A stretch of DNA of 64,000 nucleotides from Billgrantia campisalis (GTDB taxonomy: Bacteria > Pseudomonadota > Gammaproteobacteria > Pseudomonadales > Halomonadaceae): the NCBI RefSeq assembly GCF_022341425.1, contig NZ_JABFUC010000001.1:186001-250000 (forward strand). Reading direction: 5' to 3'. This document shows, in pieces, positions 27,496-37,230 of the stretch. Below the pieces are notes generated by a model. The model was not told the DNA's origin. It did not search any database and saw only the letters and a list, made by a program, of their open reading frames with translations. Position numbers and translations under genes: made by a program. Each line of letters starts with the position of its first letter. Within the stretch, counting starts at the first letter, position 1.

Positions 27496-28644
27496 TCAGT
27501 CTCCACTCTGAAACAACTTAAGGTATTCGTCTTCATCGGCGATGACGCCATAGGCACGGGCGCGCAACTCAACTCGGGTGGCCCAGCTGCGATGGGGTCC
27601 GATTTCATTCATCTTGTTGGCATTGCCGCTTTTGATTACTCCGCCTCCGGCATCCAGTATCTGCATGGCATCGTTGTATTCTTCCTCAGTAACAGCCTGC
27701 ATGGCATTGACATATCGAAGGTGGGAGGGATGGATAACCGTCTTGCCAACGAAACCATTGGTCTTGTCTATCAGCAGCTCCCGTAATAGGCCATCAACAG
27801 CGTCATTAAGAATGGGCGTTTTGGTCATCAGTGATCCATGCAGGTTATGCTTGAGCAACTCATCCATGTCGTCTTGCTTGTAGGCCAGGAAATACTCCCA
27901 GACCGGAGCCGAAACGGTATAGCCATCTTCTACACGATTGAAGAAATTCAGAATCTCGGACAGAGCGTCGCGCACGGGAAGGATGTCGTAAATTGAGGAG
28001 TTGATGCTTCTTCGTACTCCAAATAGAGACGAGAAATCCGTACCGCCAACCCGAATGTTAAGAATGAGCGACTTGTGAGGATGCAGGATCTCTCTTAGGC
28101 GACACAGCTCTCCCGACCTGGTTTCTTGATAGGCGATGGCCTTGCCCTCCAGGATCGGCATGCCGTAAAGGGTAACGCCCAAGCGGTCGTTAATATCCTG
28201 CAACTTCTCCAGGTAAATGTGAGCATTGCTACTATAGAATTTGGGAAAAACAAAGCCACTGAGCACCTGCGCCTGTTCGGCGCCAATTTTCTCGGCAAAA
28301 CGAATAAATTGTTCAGCGGTACGCACGCGTAGAAAAATCAAGGGCAAGTCATTCCAGGAAAGCTCGTCCGCTTCGACAGCGGCAGCCAGCCGTTCAAGAT
28401 GTTGGAGTACATTTTGCTCAGCTTGTCCAACATCCTCTTCGCGGATGGCGTCTTCAAAGCACATCACCATCGACTTGAGTTCGGACAATGACTTGTCAAG
28501 CAACTTGTCGACGATAACCCGTGTACCGGGCATATAAAGCGTACCGCCCAAGCAGTATTGGAGAAAAGCCTTCTCTGTCCATTTATTGAATGCTGTCGGC
28601 GAATGACAAAACGGGAAGGTAGCATTGTGCTGATTATGCTTCAT
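27496..28644 (-). CDS. CitE-like C-C bond lyase (HpcH/HpaI superfamily, long form)
   Basis: A 382-residue protein with the citrate-lyase beta-like TIM barrel. VDKLLDKSLSELKSMVMCFE and DAIREEDV form the first acidic segment, and LPLIFLRVRTAEQF follows. Later blocks are LSGFVFPKFYSS, MPILEGKAIAYQETRSGEL, and the C-terminal NGFVGKTVIHPSHLRYVNAM, the CitE family ending. It is about 100 residues longer than simple HpaI aldolases and is close in style to CitE-like lyases found beside ATP-grasp genes elsewhere. The ATG overlaps the stop of the aminotransferase gene by ATGA with no clear ribosome binding site, so translation is probably coupled. Substrate unknown. Confidence 0.78.
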   Translation of the reverse strand: MKHNQHNATFPFCHSPTAFNKWTEKAFLQYCLGGTLYMPGTRVIVDKLLDKSLSELKSMVMCFEDAIREEDVGQAEQNVLQHLERLAAAVEADELSWNDLPLIFLRVRTAEQFIRFAEKIGAEQAQVLSGFVFPKFYSSNAHIYLEKLQDINDRLGVTLYGMPILEGKAIAYQETRSGELCRLREILHPHKSLILNIRVGGTDFSSLFGVRRSINSSIYDILPVRDALSEILNFFNRVEDGYTVSAPVWEYFLAYKQDDMDELLKHNLHGSLMTKTPILNDAVDGLLRELLIDKTNGFVGKTVIHPSHLRYVNAMQAVTEEEYNDAMQILDAGGGVIKSGNANKMNEIGPHRSWATRVELRARAYGVIADEDEYLKLFQSGD

Positions 28645-29732
28645 AGAGAATTACCGTCGAAAGAATCGAGAATAACGTTGACGATAGCGGATGCGGGAAC
28701 CCCCGAGTAAAGCGGCAGGCAAAGAATCCGCTTGGCGATATCTTGCGAGACACAACATTCACCCGGACCATAAAGCTGCGTCGCATCCAAGGATGGCGAA
28801 AAATATCGTCTTGGCATTATACCCTGAGTGTTCAGCTGGGCGATGAGACTTGACACTTGCGTTTCGCTCTCCAGCACCACCGGCACGTAAGCGTAATTGT
28901 TGGTTACGAATGCTGCCCGTCGCTGGGCCACTACCCGATCCCCCATTGCGGTCATGTAGAGGTCCCATGCCACTTGGCGTGCCGCCATGTTCTCTTCTAT
29001 CTCATCCAACACACAGAGCCCCATTGCCGCCTGGAACTCATTCATCTTGGCGTTGATACCGATCTCTTCGATGGTCTCAGGGCCGGTGATACCAAAATTG
29101 ATCATCTGTCTGGCGCGCTCCAGGTCTCCCTTGCGCTTGAAGAAGATGGCGCCCCCCTCGATGGTGTGAAACAGTTTGGTAGCGTGAAAACTGAGCGTGG
29201 CGGCATCGCCGTGCTTGAGCAGGCTCTCCCCCTTGTAGGTCACGCCAAAAGCGTGAGACGCGTCGTAGACCACCTTCAAGCCGTGCCGGTGGCCAATCTC
29301 GTCGATGGCTTCCACCTCGCAGGCGTTGCCGAAGACATGCACGGGCACAATGGCCCGGGTGTGCGGGGTGATGGCGGCTTCGATCAGCGCCGGGTCCAGG
29401 CACCAGGTGCCCGCGTCGATATCCACGAACACCGGCTCCACCCCTTCCCACTTAAGCGAACTAGCGGTGGCCAAGAAGGTAAAGGGCGTGGTGATCGCCT
29501 CTACAGGTAGTGCCTGGCCACTGATTCCCAGCGCCCGGTAGGCAATCTGCAGCGCCAGGGTACCGTTGCAGACTAGCAGCAGATTCTCGACGCCCAAGTA
29601 CTCCTCCAGACGACGCGTCAACTCCCTTACCAGCGGTCCGTCGTTGGTGAGCCACTGGCGTTCATAGATACCGTCGATATAGCGATCCAGCTTTTCCCGA
29701 CTGGGCAGGTAGGGCTTGGTCACGGGAATCAT
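28641..29732 (-). CDS. DegT/DnrJ/EryC1/StrS sugar aminotransferase
   Basis: A 363-residue PLP-dependent aminotransferase for nucleotide-bound keto sugars. The PLP lysine is in [17 protein letters not shown] near residue 185; [15 protein letters not shown] and [14 protein letters not shown] are the other family blocks. Coming directly after rmlA and rmlB, it most likely aminates dTDP-4-keto-6-deoxyglucose at C4 to give dTDP-Qui4N or dTDP-Fuc4N (VioA/WecE-like activity). A C3 product would need an isomerase that is not seen here. It overlaps rmlA and the CitE-like gene by four bases each. Confidence 0.9.
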   Translation of the reverse strand: MIPVTKPYLPSREKLDRYIDGIYERQWLTNDGPLVRELTRRLEEYLGVENLLLVCNGTLALQIAYRALGISGQALPVEAITTPFTFLATASSLKWEGVEPVFVDIDAGTWCLDPALIEAAITPHTRAIVPVHVFGNACEVEAIDEIGHRHGLKVVYDASHAFGVTYKGESLLKHGDAATLSFHATKLFHTIEGGAIFFKRKGDLERARQMINFGITGPETIEEIGINAKMNEFQAAMGLCVLDEIEENMAARQVAWDLYMTAMGDRVVAQRRAAFVTNNYAYVPVVLESETQVSSLIAQLNTQGIMPRRYFSPSLDATQLYGPGECCVSQDIAKRILCLPLYSGVPASAIVNVILDSFDGNSL

Positions 29733-30595
29733 GAGTCAACGATATCCAGCAGGTATTTGCCATAGCCGTTCTTGGCAAGCCGATCGCCGGCTTCGATCAC
29801 CGCGTCGGTGGTCAACCAGCCGTTGCGCCAGGCGATCTCTTCCAGGCAGGCGATCTTGTAACCCTGGCGCTTCTCGATGGTTTCCACGAACTGGGCGGCT
29901 TCCAGAAGGCTTTCGTGGGTGCCCGTGTCAAGCCAGGCAAAGCCCCGGCCCAGCTGTTCCACGTTCAGATCACCCCGCTCAAGGTAGGCCTGGTTGATAC
30001 TGGTGATTTCCAGCTCACCGCGGTGGGAGGGCTGCACCTGCTTGGCGATCTCGATGACATCGTTGTCGTAGAAGTAGAGGCCAGTCACGGCGTATTGAGA
30101 CTTGGGTTTCGCCGGCTTCTCCTCGATTGAGATGACACGCTTTTGTTTATCGAACTCCACTACGCCAAAACGCTCGGGGTCTTTCACCTGGTAGCCGAAT
30201 ACCGTGGCCCCGCTAGGGCGCGCTGCCGCCTGCTTGAGCTTGGGCGAAAAGCCCTGTCCGTAAAAGATGTTGTCGCCGAGGACCAGGCAGACGCTGTCGT
30301 CACCGATGAACCGCTCGCCGACGATGAATGCCTGGGCCAGGCCGTCGGGGCTGGGCTGCTCAGCGTAGCTCAACGAGATGCCGAACTGGCTACCGTCGCC
30401 CAGCAGGCGCTCGAAGCTGATAAGATCCTGCGGCGTGGTGATCACCAGCACATCCCGCAAGCCCGCCAGCATCAACACCGAGAGCGGATAGTAGATCATC
30501 GGCTTGTCATAGATGGGTAACAGCTGCTTGGAAACGCCCATGGTGATCGGATAAAGGCGAGTGCCGGAGCCGCCGGCGAGGATGATGCCTTTCAT
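29729..30595 (-). CDS. rmlA: glucose-1-phosphate thymidylyltransferase
   Basis: A 288-residue nucleotidyltransferase of normal RmlA length. The signature [16 protein letters not shown] is at the N-terminus, with [33 protein letters not shown] and [19 protein letters not shown] following. It makes dTDP-glucose from glucose-1-phosphate and dTTP. No rmlC or rmlD accompanies it, so rhamnose is not the evident product. With rmlB and the aminotransferase it points to a 4-amino-4,6-dideoxyhexose. Its start overlaps the kinase-like gene by ATGA. Confidence 0.96.
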   Translation of the reverse strand: MKGIILAGGSGTRLYPITMGVSKQLLPIYDKPMIYYPLSVLMLAGLRDVLVITTPQDLISFERLLGDGSQFGISLSYAEQPSPDGLAQAFIVGERFIGDDSVCLVLGDNIFYGQGFSPKLKQAAARPSGATVFGYQVKDPERFGVVEFDKQKRVISIEEKPAKPKSQYAVTGLYFYDNDVIEIAKQVQPSHRGELEITSINQAYLERGDLNVEQLGRGFAWLDTGTHESLLEAAQFVETIEKRQGYKIACLEEIAWRNGWLTTDAVIEAGDRLAKNGYGKYLLDIVDS

Positions 30596-31398
30596 ATCGC
30601 TTGCTCTCCCTGAGCTCCCAGAAAATCGAATACCCGCTGCTCATTAGCGACCAAGCCGTCACTTGCTTCAAGCGTTAATGTAGGCACCCCCAATGAAGTC
30701 ACTACTGCTATCCATCTTTTCTTAATTTGTTTGGATCGACTAATCATTTCAAATGCCTCTCTTTCACTCATATAAGAGAGCCAATCGTTTTGCGCCCCAC
30801 TGGATTTCTCGGAGTTTCTTCGCTTGAGATTACTCATGATATAGTCTTCAGGCGCATCAACAAGAATGATGAGGCGTCTGTGCAGGAAAGACGATAACGC
30901 ATCGACATTATCTTCGTGCCTCATCTCATACCACTGCAATAACTCTCGAGTAAAATTATGAGTAACTCCCTCATCAGAAAACATACCGCAGGATGCCAAC
31001 AGTTTCTCTTTGGCTATTACATCCGCAGCCATTTCCTGAACAAAAAAATCATATAGCCTGACTTTTCGCCATAGCGGAATGTCGCGACACCATATATTTC
31101 CACTCTTCCACTTTAAAAGCACCTCAACAATGGGATTGTTGTCAACATTGCATTGAGTGAAAGACCCTTGACGTTTTGAATATGCTCTGGCACCACTCCG
31201 CGAGTGCCAATCCCTTTTTATTTTAGGAAATAGGGTACGATACAGATGTGTCTTTCCAACACCTGAAGGCCCTATCAACTCCACCAGCTTACCTGCTGTC
31301 GATGGCACATTTTTTCCCAGGTCTTTCATGGTCGGCACACGATGTATCTGGATACCACCCAGCGTCAGAAAGTTATTCACTTTCTCCACAAGACTCAC
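30592..31398 (-). CDS. P-loop kinase-like protein, first of three in the locus
   Basis: A 268-residue protein of unassigned family inserted between rmlB and rmlA. Walker A is GPSGVGKT (residues 43-50). The Asp-x-Gly motif is in MFSDEGVTH (Asp142), 93 residues after the Walker lysine. The lid-like segment is [20 protein letters not shown], and [11 protein letters not shown] is near the C-terminus. All four elements recur in the proteins at 21790-22629 and 15510-16232. The start is GTG, overlapping the rmlB stop (GTGA) with AGGAG seven bases upstream. The gene is markedly lower in GC than rmlA and rmlB on either side. Confidence 0.65.
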   Translation of the reverse strand: MSLVEKVNNFLTLGGIQIHRVPTMKDLGKNVPSTAGKLVELIGPSGVGKTHLYRTLFPKIKRDWHSRSGARAYSKRQGSFTQCNVDNNPIVEVLLKWKSGNIWCRDIPLWRKVRLYDFFVQEMAADVIAKEKLLASCGMFSDEGVTHNFTRELLQWYEMRHEDNVDALSSFLHRRLIILVDAPEDYIMSNLKRRNSEKSSGAQNDWLSYMSEREAFEMISRSKQIKKRWIAVVTSLGVPTLTLEASDGLVANEQRVFDFLGAQGEQAI

Positions 31399-32462
31399 TT
31401 CATGTCTCCTACCAGTTGTCCCAACCGCTCGCGTTGGTAGCTGCCATTCTTAACCCGGCGGCACCACGCCTGGTTTTCCAGGTACCACTGTACGGTCTTG
31501 CGGATGCCGGATTCGAAGGTTTCCTGTGGGCACCAGCCTAGTTCGCGGTCAATCTTGTCGGCGTCGATGGCGTAGCGCAGATCGTGGCCGGGGCGGTCGG
31601 GAACATACGTGATGAGCGATGAGTGAGGCGTGAGGTGTGAAGGTGTGAGCTCATCCAGCAATTCGCAGATGGTACGCACCACCTCAATATTCTGCTTCTC
31701 ATTGTTGCCACCGATGTTGTACGTCTCCCCAACCCTGCCTGCGGTCACTACCTGGTAGAGCGCCCGGGCGTGGTCTTCCACATAGAGCCAGTCGCGGACC
31801 TGTTCCCCCTTGCCATACACCGGCAAGGCCTTGCCCTCCAGCGCGTTGAGGATCATCAGCGGGATCAGCTTCTCCGGGAAGTGGTAGGGTCCGTAGTTGT
31901 TCGAGCAGTTGGTGATCAGGGTGGGCAGGCCATAGGTGCGCTGCCAGGCCCGAACTAGGTGGTCAGCACTGGCCTTGCTGGCCGAATAGGGCGAGCTGGG
32001 GGCGTAGGCCGTCTGTTCGGTGAACAGTCCCTGCGGGCCCTCCAGGTCGCCGTAGACCTCGTCGGTGGAGATATGGTGCAGGCGGAATGCCTTGTGACGC
32101 TGGGCATCCAGGCCATTCCAGTAGCTCCGAGCCACTTCCAGTAGCGTATAGGTACCCACGATATTGGTCTGGATAAATTCCGCCGGGCCATCGATAGAGC
32201 GGTCCACATGGCTCTCGGCGGCCAAGTGCATCACCGCATCCGGTTGGTGCTCGTCAAACACGCGCTCCAGTTCGCTGCGATGGCAGATATCGGCCTGCTC
32301 GAAGGCGTAGCGAGGGTTACCCGCAACGGACTGCAGCGTCTCAAGGTTACCCGCATAGGTCAACTTGTCGACGTTGACCACGCTGTCGGCGGTTTGCTGG
32401 ATAATATGGCGAATCACGGCCGAGCCGATGAACCCCGCGCCCCCTGTTACAAGTAGTTTCAT
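31395..32462 (-). CDS. rmlB: dTDP-glucose 4,6-dehydratase
   Basis: A 355-residue short-chain dehydrogenase-fold enzyme. The NAD site is [32 protein letters not shown] and [12 protein letters not shown] carry the catalytic Asp/Glu context; [15 protein letters not shown] holds the YxxxK pair. It converts dTDP-glucose to dTDP-4-keto-6-deoxyglucose. The start at 32462 has AAAGGAG eight bases upstream. The variable loop near residue 280 ([13 protein letters not shown]) is encoded by a stretch of degenerate heptamer repeats (31611-31650) that resembles intergenic repeats elsewhere in the window. Confidence 0.95.
   Translation of the reverse strand: MKLLVTGGAGFIGSAVIRHIIQQTADSVVNVDKLTYAGNLETLQSVAGNPRYAFEQADICHRSELERVFDEHQPDAVMHLAAESHVDRSIDGPAEFIQTNIVGTYTLLEVARSYWNGLDAQRHKAFRLHHISTDEVYGDLEGPQGLFTEQTAYAPSSPYSASKASADHLVRAWQRTYGLPTLITNCSNNYGPYHFPEKLIPLMILNALEGKALPVYGKGEQVRDWLYVEDHARALYQVVTAGRVGETYNIGGNNEKQNIEVVRTICELLDELTPSHLTPHSSLITYVPDRPGHDLRYAIDADKIDRELGWCPQETFESGIRKTVQWYLENQAWCRRVKNGSYQRERLGQLVGDMK
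31611..31650 (+). repeat. degenerate heptamer repeats inside rmlB
   Basis: On the plus strand the sequence steps as GATGAGC, GATGAGT, GAGGCGT, GAGGTGT and then a less regular unit. It lies in frame within the rmlB loop. The same 7-base style is seen at 52931-52961 and 40241-40322. Confidence 0.65.
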
Positions 32463-32478
32463 CGCGGAGCTCCTTTCC

Positions 32479-34275
32479 TTACGCATGTTCCGCCATTCGC
32501 TGAAATATCTGATTGCTGGCCGCCAATTCTTCATAGGTACCTTGGTCCACGATCTTGCCGGCCTCCAGCAGGAAGATCCGATCGCACTGTTTAACCGTGG
32601 CGAGGCGGTGGGCGATCATGATGATGGTTTTCTTACCGGAAAAATCGTGGATGGCGTCCATCACCAGCTTTTCGGTGATGCCATCCAGAGAGCTCGTCGC
32701 TTCATCCAGGATCAGCACCTCTGCGTCGTCGTAAAGTGCTCGGGCAATGCCAATGCGCTGGCGCTGGCCCCCAGACAGTTGGATTCCACGCTCGCCCACA
32801 CGTGTTTCCAGCCCATCGGGCAGGCGTTCGAGCAGTTCATCCAGGTGCGCCATCTGCGCGGCGCGCTGCACGCTCGCTTCATCGATCTCGCCAGGCGGAA
32901 GACCAAAGGCAATGTTTTCGCGGATACTTGCATCCGCCAGGAAGATGGCCTGGGGCACAAAGCCGAGGCTGTTTTGCCAAGCGCGCAGGCGCTCGCCGCT
33001 GAGCGATTCTCCGTCAACTTTTAGTGCACCCTGCTGTGGCGGCATTAGCCCGAGCAGCACGTCGATGGCCGTAGATTTACCCGAGCCCGAAGCCCCTACC
33101 AGACCAATCACATGATTTCGCGGTATCTCCAAGGTCAGCCCAGAAAGGGCTTTCTCATCCTTCCCGGGATACTGAAAGTGAATATTTTCCAGGGTAATGT
33201 TCTGCTGCAGTGAATATTTTCCAGCCTCAGCGGCTGGCTTAGCAGGTGTGACGTCGTGGCTAGCGATAAGGTCGGCTTCGAGGCTGTCGAAGGCGGCGAT
33301 GTTGCCCTTGACCTTGGCCAGACTCGTGTAGATCTGCTGGAAAGCCGGCAGCAGTTTGAAGCCCGCCAGCGCATACACAGAAAGCACCGGCAGAATTTGA
33401 CCAAGGTTCCCGTCATAAGTGGCGAGCAAATAGAGTATCAGGAAGATCACTGCGCCAAAGGCGAGCAGTTCCATGGCGAAGCGCGGTACCTCAGACAATC
33501 CGGACGTGACACCCTTGGCACGTCCAAGCTTCGCGCTGGCCTGAGCGAACCGCTGATTAAAATTCGCCTGGCGTCCCAGTAGCAGGGTGTCCTTGATGCC
33601 CCCAAACCCTTCGTTCATCAGCTTGAATCGCAACCGATTGGTCCTTGAGATTGCCTTACCGTTGCGAGCCAATTGTCGGCGAACGGTACGGAATAGCAAA
33701 AAATAAGCCGTGCCAAACAGGATTAAGCCAGTAATGGCTACCAGCGGGTTGAAAATAAAGATCGCCGTTACCATGACCAGCGCCATTACAGCCTTGGCAT
33801 TCATCTTCATCAGCGGTTGGATGACACTGGTGGTGATACGATTTGTTTCCTGGGAAATCTTGCTGGTGAGTTGGCTGCTGCTTCCACCGGCATGGAACAG
33901 CCATGGCTGCTGCATGTAATGTCGATAGAGCCGGGTGGAAAGCTCCGCGCCGATCTGATGAGCGTATAGCGCTAGGCGCCAGGTAACATACATGGAGATC
34001 AGGGCCGCACCGGTGAGCACGACCAGCACGCCAATACCGAGCCACATAAGAAGCTGGCGCGGGGTTTCCAAGCCGCTGGCCTGGTAGAGCTGTGCCAATG
34101 TTCCCTCGCCTTCCAGGCGGCTGATGTCGCCCACCACGGCCATGAAGGGACCAATAGCGACCACGCCCGCAACCTGAGCAAAGGCCATCAAGATGACCAG
34201 CACCTGGAGGCTGAGAAGTTTCTTGCGCTGTTCGGAAGTTAGCAGGCGGTAGAGCTGTTTAAGGCGCTGAAACAT
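32479..34275 (-). CDS. ABC transporter, fused permease and ATPase (PglK/MsbA-like flippase candidate)
   Basis: A 598-residue half-transporter. Six membrane segments fill about residues 20-310. The ATPase has Walker A GASGSGKS, signature LSGGQRQR, Walker B VLILDEA and H-loop AHRLATV. The N-terminus resembles PglK-type exporters of lipid-linked oligosaccharides in style. The gene sits between wzc and rmlB, and the locus has no Wzx-like flippase, so it may flip the undecaprenyl-linked repeat unit. The ATG at 34275 lacks a strong ribosome binding site; a GTG fifteen codons earlier is no better. Confidence 0.85.
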   Translation of the reverse strand: MFQRLKQLYRLLTSEQRKKLLSLQVLVILMAFAQVAGVVAIGPFMAVVGDISRLEGEGTLAQLYQASGLETPRQLLMWLGIGVLVVLTGAALISMYVTWRLALYAHQIGAELSTRLYRHYMQQPWLFHAGGSSSQLTSKISQETNRITTSVIQPLMKMNAKAVMALVMVTAIFIFNPLVAITGLILFGTAYFLLFRTVRRQLARNGKAISRTNRLRFKLMNEGFGGIKDTLLLGRQANFNQRFAQASAKLGRAKGVTSGLSEVPRFAMELLAFGAVIFLILYLLATYDGNLGQILPVLSVYALAGFKLLPAFQQIYTSLAKVKGNIAAFDSLEADLIASHDVTPAKPAAEAGKYSLQQNITLENIHFQYPGKDEKALSGLTLEIPRNHVIGLVGASGSGKSTAIDVLLGLMPPQQGALKVDGESLSGERLRAWQNSLGFVPQAIFLADASIRENIAFGLPPGEIDEASVQRAAQMAHLDELLERLPDGLETRVGERGIQLSGGQRQRIGIARALYDDAEVLILDEATSSLDGITEKLVMDAIHDFSGKKTIIMIAHRLATVKQCDRIFLLEAGKIVDQGTYEELAASNQIFQRMAEHA

Positions 34276-34289
34276 AAAAATAGTACCAA

Positions 34290-34502
34290 TTATTGGTGAA
34301 ATTTTTTTAGGCTGCAGCACTCAAAATCTAATCGAACACCCGGAGAACTCTGAAGTTTTTCTCTTAAATATTTCAAGACTTGATAACCATATTCTTGATG
34401 TGAAAGCCTTCCCAATTGGCGTGGGAGTTCTTGCCAGGTGTTGCACTCGGTCATTGAGACTGACAAGTTTCCCTCAGCGATACTGATAGTGGTAGTGACC
34501 AT
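34290..34502 (-). CDS. possible small protein between wzc and the ABC gene
   Basis: A 70-codon frame filling the only 200-base gap in this part of an otherwise packed operon. It begins inside the last codons of wzc in another frame; an internal Met (34454) would give 54 residues. There is no convincing ribosome binding site and I do not recognise the sequence (LPRQLGRLSHQEYGYQVLKY is its most protein-like stretch). It may be a chance frame. Confidence 0.25.
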   Translation of the reverse strand: MVTTTISIAEGNLSVSMTECNTWQELPRQLGRLSHQEYGYQVLKYLREKLQSSPGVRLDFECCSLKKFHQ

Positions 34503-36747
34503 AGTAGCTGGACGCAGTCGATGCTTTACGCTCTATCGCATTGAGAATTACACCCTGAACGTTCAACCCATTGCTTTCCAAACGCCGCTTGGCCGCCAGG
34601 ATCTCGCGAACCGGATTTTTCTCGAAGCGTGCAACAAGCAGCGAGGTTTCGCAGTGCTTGCCGACCACGCAGGCGTCCGTTACGGCCAACACGGGGGGGG
34701 TGTCGAGGATGATCAGGTCATAGCGTTTGTCGAGCTGTACCAAGCCTTCAATGAATCGGGGTTGCATCAACAGCTCAGATGGGTTGGGTGGCACACTGCC
34801 CCGGGGAATCAGTGACAGGTTATCGATTCTGGTTTCTTTAATGATATCGTCCAGTTCCAACTGCTTGGCCAGATAGTCGGCAAGCCCCTGCTCGCCGCGC
34901 ATGCGAAAGGCATGATGGATATGCCCCTTGCGCAGGTCCGCATCGATCAGCAGTACCTTCATGCCGGCCTGTGCCGCCACGGCCGCCAGATTAATGGAAA
35001 CGAAGCTCTTGCCCACACCGGGGCTGGGACCGGAGATCATCAGGCGATGGTTGCGTCCCTCGAGCATGGCGAAATGCAGGCTGGTTCGCAGGCCTCGTAT
35101 GGCCTCCACGGCGCTATCTGTCGGGTCACGCTCAGCCAGTACGCCGACCATAATATCCCGCCCCGAGTTGCGCCTGTTCTTCCAGCGCTTGACCCGCCGC
35201 GCCAGGCGCTGCTGCTGGCTCGACAGGGGAATCGTGGCATAGACGGGCATACCCGCTGATTCGATCTGATCCGGAGTTTCCACGCCGCGCTTAAACAGGG
35301 CGCGTAACAGCACGAGACCAACCGCCAAGGTTAGTCCCAGCAGAGTGGCTAACACCGTGATCCGCGTCCTCTGGGGGGCGATCATCCCCCGGATTTCGGC
35401 CCGGTCGATGATACGGATATTGCCGATGGTGCCCGCCTTGGCGACCTGAAGTTCCTGCACCTTGTTAAGCACATTGACATAGATCGCCTGGGTCACCTCG
35501 ACATCCCGCGTCAGTCGCAGCACTTCCTGTTGAGCCGCCGGCAGTTCGTTGACCCGCTCGTTGAGCTGAGCTTTCTCTCCCTGCAAGTGGCGTTTCTGGC
35601 GCAGCAGGGCGCGGTAGCTGGGATGGCTGGGGGTATAGCGCTGGGCCATTTCGGCCTCCTGGAACTCCAGCTCGTTGATCCGGCGCTCGATGTCGATATA
35701 GCGCTGGACGGCCGCCTGCGCCTCGCTGGACAGATCGACGCTATCCAACTCCGCCCTGTAGCGGTTGAGGCGTTCTTCGGCGGCAGTCAACTGATGGCGG
35801 AGTTCCGGTGTTTGCTCTTCCAGAAATGCCAGGCTCTGCTCGGCCTGGGCCGATTGACGCTCGACATTCTGCGTCAGGAACGTATCGGCCACTGCGTCCA
35901 GGGAGCGCACGATCTCCTGGGTGTCAGGGCCTGTCATGGTGAGACGCAACACCCCGGTTGATGAACCACGCCCTCCGCCTACTTCGGTAATCTGCAGCCT
36001 GCCGCCCAGTGAACGGATATCCCCGTTACGATTGCGTTTCGCCAACCGGAACTGGGCGCCTGGCGCGACATTGAACTCGTCGATCAGTAGCTCTATTTCG
36101 CCATCGAGAAAGCTGTGATGCTGTCCGATATGGCCATCGCCAATGTGATGGTCATTGACCATGACACGGTAGCGATCTTCGTAATCTCGCTCAACGACCA
36201 CGACATGGCCGCGCCGATGCTCTGCCAGCACGAAGCGCGCGACTTCGATGTTTTCGCCGCCCCATACATAGGGCTGGCGCTCCATGAAGGAGGGCTGCGG
36301 GATGCCACTACTCAGCACAAAGTCGCCGATATAGGGCAGCATGATCGGAAAATCTGGGCGCCGAATACCTTGACGCACGATATAGTCACCGATGATCGGC
36401 AACGTCATCGGGCGGATAATGTTCTCCTGGCCCAGTCGGTCGACGGCATGGCCAAGCACCATGCGCGACTGGAGGATCTGGATCTCTGCCGAGGTATTAT
36501 TGAGATCACCAGCCCCGCCCAGGGCGTGGCTCAGATCGCCCAGCGGGCTAACGGTGGAGCGGCGTTCTACCTGTACAAGTGAATCCCCCTGGTAGATCGG
36601 GGTTGCCAGCTTGCCCTGCACGATGCCAAAGAGCATGAAGAGTACCGTGACGATGGCAATAAACCACTTGTGATCGAGCAGCACGCCAAACAGGCGGCCC
36701 AGGTCGATTACCTCTTCGGCGGGAGGCTGAGGGGCTGTATCAGACAT
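34474..36747 (-). CDS. wzc: polysaccharide co-polymerase and tyrosine autokinase
   Basis: A 757-residue BY-kinase with fused Wzz domain. The N-terminal membrane helix is near residues 30-48 (AIVTVLFMLFGIV). A long periplasmic part with coiled-coil character (about 300-420) follows, then a second helix near 470-490. The cytoplasmic kinase has Walker A GPSPGVGKS, Walker A' VLLIDADLRKG and Walker B LIILDTPP. The C-terminus ends in a tyrosine cluster (YYGHYHYQY) for autophosphorylation. It controls chain length and export together with Wza and is reset by the Wzb phosphatase. The downstream 200-base gap contains only a doubtful small frame. Confidence 0.95.
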   Translation of the reverse strand: MSDTAPQPPAEEVIDLGRLFGVLLDHKWFIAIVTVLFMLFGIVQGKLATPIYQGDSLVQVERRSTVSPLGDLSHALGGAGDLNNTSAEIQILQSRMVLGHAVDRLGQENIIRPMTLPIIGDYIVRQGIRRPDFPIMLPYIGDFVLSSGIPQPSFMERQPYVWGGENIEVARFVLAEHRRGHVVVVERDYEDRYRVMVNDHHIGDGHIGQHHSFLDGEIELLIDEFNVAPGAQFRLAKRNRNGDIRSLGGRLQITEVGGGRGSSTGVLRLTMTGPDTQEIVRSLDAVADTFLTQNVERQSAQAEQSLAFLEEQTPELRHQLTAAEERLNRYRAELDSVDLSSEAQAAVQRYIDIERRINELEFQEAEMAQRYTPSHPSYRALLRQKRHLQGEKAQLNERVNELPAAQQEVLRLTRDVEVTQAIYVNVLNKVQELQVAKAGTIGNIRIIDRAEIRGMIAPQRTRITVLATLLGLTLAVGLVLLRALFKRGVETPDQIESAGMPVYATIPLSSQQQRLARRVKRWKNRRNSGRDIMVGVLAERDPTDSAVEAIRGLRTSLHFAMLEGRNHRLMISGPSPGVGKSFVSINLAAVAAQAGMKVLLIDADLRKGHIHHAFRMRGEQGLADYLAKQLELDDIIKETRIDNLSLIPRGSVPPNPSELLMQPRFIEGLVQLDKRYDLIILDTPPVLAVTDACVVGKHCETSLLVARFEKNPVREILAAKRRLESNGLNVQGVILNAIERKASTASSYYGHYHYQYR

Positions 36748-36786
36748 AGGGGTATCATTGACCTCTAATGTATCGGCAGGAAGGCC

Positions 36787-37224
36787 CTACAACTTATCTA
36801 TCCAGGTATGCGCTGCCTGCTTGATGAGCTCGTGTACGCGCCGGAAAACCGTGGGGTCTTGTCTATACGGGTCCGGAATGTCCACCCCGCAGCCATTTTC
36901 CAGCCAGTGTCCCAGGCGTAACGTCTTGCCTAGGGCTTCCGGCCACTGCTTGGCGATATCACGCCGCTGCTGGCTGCTCATTACCAGTACCAGATCCGCT
37001 TCGGCGAGCAGTTGGCTATCGAGCTGGCGTGCGCTATGCCGGCCGACATCTATGCCCTCGGCTTCAATCAGCTGGCGTGCCGTTAGGTCAACGCCTTCCC
37101 CTACACAGGCCGACAAACCCGCGGAGGCCACCCGGTGAGTCGGCAATCCATCTGCCAGCATCGCAGCGGCTACCGGGCTACGGCAGATATTGCCGCGGCA
37201 GACCACCAGTATGGTGTCGAACAT
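36787..37224 (-). CDS. wzb: low-molecular-weight protein-tyrosine phosphatase
   Basis: A 145-residue phosphatase. The P-loop is VCRGNICRSP at residues 8-17, with Cys9 as nucleophile and Arg15 in the loop. The general acid is in IPDPYRQD near residue 116. It removes phosphate from the Wzc tyrosine cluster. It lies between wza and wzc in the conserved order of group 1 capsule and colanic-acid operons, seven bases after wza. Confidence 0.95.
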   Translation of the reverse strand: MFDTILVVCRGNICRSPVAAAMLADGLPTHRVASAGLSACVGEGVDLTARQLIEAEGIDVGRHSARQLDSQLLAEADLVLVMSSQQRRDIAKQWPEALGKTLRLGHWLENGCGVDIPDPYRQDPTVFRRVHELIKQAAHTWIDKL

Positions 37225-37230
37225 CGGCGA

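Noticed and set aside
34290-34320. GTG start for the ABC transporter at 34320
   Set aside because: No ribosome binding site and the extra fifteen residues are not part of the family start; the ATG at 34275 is preferred, though it is also weakly supported.
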